Assembly: GCF_019720915.1 (NCBI RefSeq)
Contig: NZ_JAHKSI010000001.1
Span: 1,302,001-1,366,000, forward strand
Length of the DNA: 64,000 nucleotides
Source of the DNA: Alkalihalobacillus sp. TS-13
Lineage (GTDB): Bacteria > Bacillota > Bacilli > Bacillales > Fictibacillaceae
Reading direction: 5' to 3'
The notes under the pieces: model-generated
Seen by the model: only the letters and a program-made list of their open reading frames with translations
Database searches by the model: none
What the model was told of the DNA's origin: nothing
Position numbers and translations under genes: made by a program
Part shown: positions 62,929 to 64,000 of the stretch, piece after piece
How positions within the stretch are numbered: position 1 is the stretch's first letter
Layout of the letters: each line of letters opens with the position of its first letter

Positions 62929-63134
62929 TAATTCTTATCTGCACCAGAATCATTCACTTTTTCTTCCGTTCCTCTTAAGTTCGGCTCTTCATTTTCCCAT
63001 TTACTAAGCTCTTTTACAGAATGCCTTCGGATGAAGACAGTCGCTATGATCGCCCCGGTCATAAAAATAATCAACATGATCAAGGATGGTATGTATTCAG
63101 TTTTATCCTCTGGAAAATACAAGAATTCCATCAT
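62928..63134 (-). CDS. Small membrane protein, unknown function
   Basis: A 68-residue protein with one membrane helix (YIPSLIMLIIFMTGAIIATVF) followed by RRHSVKELSKWENEEP and a charged tail. AAAGGGATG lies upstream of the ATG pair at 63131-63134; I use the first. The family is unknown. It lies between the Mpo1-like gene and yppE. Confidence 0.65.
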   Translation of the reverse strand: MMEFLYFPEDKTEYIPSLIMLIIFMTGAIIATVFIRRHSVKELSKWENEEPNLRGTEEKVNDSGADKN

Positions 63135-63226
63135 AAGCAAAACATCCCTTTCTTTTCGATTCTATTATAACAGATGCTCCCTTTATATTGGAATGCCGGC
63201 GTCTAACAATTAAGTGAACAAAAAGA

Positions 63227-63268
63227 GGGGCTGACCCAAAAAACGTCAGACCCTTATAGGTTAGCCCC
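63227..63268 (-). terminator. Terminator of yppE
   Basis: GGGGCTGACC and GGTTAGCCCC form the outer stem and enclose ACGTCAGACCC. It ends 5 bases past the yppE stop. Confidence 0.75.
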
Positions 63269-63272
63269 ACCA

Positions 63273-63635
63273 TTATAGTTGATCTTCAATCGATTCGAGA
63301 ATATATTCGATGGATTTAGTCATGGACGTGAACCGTTTACGTTTCGTATCCTTCTGAAACGCTTGGACCGCCGAAATTGTCATGTTTTCATAGGTGTCAT
63401 TGATCTGGATCGGATAGACATACTTCGGCTTTTCTGCAATCGCCCATTTCACGGCCAGAGGCTTCCATTCATCGGCAAGGTGCTGTACTTCATCGACGAA
63501 TGGTTTGACTTCACCATAAAAATCCACCTCATATCCTTCCCCCATTGTATTCTCATCAAATTGTCTATAAGCCTTGTCATTGAGTGATCGCAGCTTTCGC
63601 GTCAACTCCATCAATCGCTGTTTTTCCGTGCTCAT
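63273..63635 (-). CDS. yppE: YppE family protein (DUF1798)
   Basis: A 120-residue helical-bundle protein: LMELTRKLRSLNDKAYRQFD at the start, VQHLADEWKPLAVKWAIAEKP in the middle and FTSMTKSIEYILESIEDQL at the end. Its function is not known. It is near yprA and yprB as in B. subtilis, where it has 123 residues. The start ATG 63635 follows AGAGGTG. Confidence 0.9.
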   Translation of the reverse strand: MSTEKQRLMELTRKLRSLNDKAYRQFDENTMGEGYEVDFYGEVKPFVDEVQHLADEWKPLAVKWAIAEKPKYVYPIQINDTYENMTISAVQAFQKDTKRKRFTSMTKSIEYILESIEDQL

Positions 63636-63703
63636 TGTTTCACCTCTTCTGAACTTATCCTATCAAAGGAAGTTCAGAAATGCCATTTCAAATAAATAGT
63701 GCC

Positions 63704-63997
63704 TTAAAAAAGACTTACAAGCCAGTTTCGTTTCTTTGGTTTCACTGGGCTGTATTCCGTCCTGATCTCATTCGTAGCCGTCACCTGCAACAGCAATTGT
63801 TCTTCGAGATCGAGCATTTTTTCCTCGAGTTCTGTCAATTTCGTCGCCATCTGATCCATGTCTTTCCTATGCTGCATGACCTGATATGACAAGACTTCAT
63901 CAGCTTTTTGAGAAACCTTCGATTCTAGAACGTTCAATTGATCTTGGAGCTGTTTAAAATAGACATCAAGTTCTTTCAGTCCGTCCCCGCTTTTCAC
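63704..63997 (-). CDS. Coiled-coil protein, possibly cut by the window edge
   Basis: At least 97 residues of heptad-rich helix (LKELDVYFKQLQDQLNVLES; MATKLTELEEKMLDLEEQLL) with a short basic, aromatic tail (KPKKRNWLVSLF). GTG 63997 is the last possible start in the window; the frame stays open to the edge, so it may be longer. It lies 68 bases upstream of yppE on the same strand. Not recognised. Confidence 0.6.
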   Translation of the reverse strand: MKSGDGLKELDVYFKQLQDQLNVLESKVSQKADEVLSYQVMQHRKDMDQMATKLTELEEKMLDLEEQLLLQVTATNEIRTEYSPVKPKKRNWLVSLF

Positions 63998-64000
63998 TGC

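Overview
The window looks like chromosomal DNA of an endospore-forming member of the Bacillaceae. The evidence is a CotD-type spore coat gene, B-type RNase P RNA, GpsB, ParE/ParC, strong AGGAGG ribosome binding sites, SAM-I and lysine riboswitches, and ECF, SigB-like and SigK-like promoters. Gene order from about 49.8 to 57.4 kb (ypsC, rnpB, gpsB, ypsA, cotD, yprB, yprA), with yppE near the right edge, follows Bacillus subtilis. Most genes are on the minus strand. I cannot name the species.

Layout. 0-5.8 kb: 3' end of a SNF2 helicase, a small membrane protein, an ECF sigma factor in operon with a protein built of five ~81-residue repeats, and a CYP152-type fatty-acid P450. 5.9-11 kb: a five-gene minus-strand operon of three Gfo/Idh/MocA oxidoreductases and two TIM-barrel sugar isomerase/epimerases. 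11-12.7 kb: a second ECF sigma/anti-sigma pair behind a near-ideal ECF promoter. 12.7-22.9 kb: accessory genes (azoreductase, DUF3892, FG-GAP protein, a YqcI/YcgG haem-enzyme gene beside a DDAH-like gene, GNAT, S41 peptidase, a decayed MFS transporter, small envelope proteins), with MITE-like repeats.

22.9-34.1 kb is sulfur and lysine metabolism. A homocysteine methyltransferase gene is followed by a sulfate-assimilation operon (cysH, cysP, sat, cysC, ferredoxin-type sulfite reductase, DUF3906, then the three siroheme genes). That operon sits behind a SAM-I riboswitch plus a second attenuator-like hairpin. Upstream of it is lysC with an L-box riboswitch whose leader carries a 290-bp repeat insertion. 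34-42 kb: SGNH hydrolase, peptidase E, pheA, a DUF4145 protein, a stress-type DUF948 operon with a SigB-like promoter, a YihY protein, and a cluster of broken genes (a double-stop pseudogene, an SGNH pseudogene with two TGA codons, an IS3 remnant). 42-47.3 kb: parC, parE and a CoA-binding protein. 47.6-57.4 kb: the B. subtilis-like block from ypwA to the DNA-repair pair mrfB/mrfA. 57.4-64 kb: stress and small-protein genes (DksA-like, RsbR-like, SAM-riboswitch-controlled YezD, cold shock protein, SIMPL, XRE regulator, Mpo1-like, YppE).

The most interesting candidates for undescribed biology are the YqcI/YcgG plus DDAH pair with an inverted repeat before the second gene, the ECF sigma factor with its fivefold-repeat partner, and the orphan oxidoreductase/isomerase operon. 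Several very small reading frames and pseudogenes were found only by reading through stops or below normal size limits. All functional statements come from reading the sequence and from family knowledge; no search was run.
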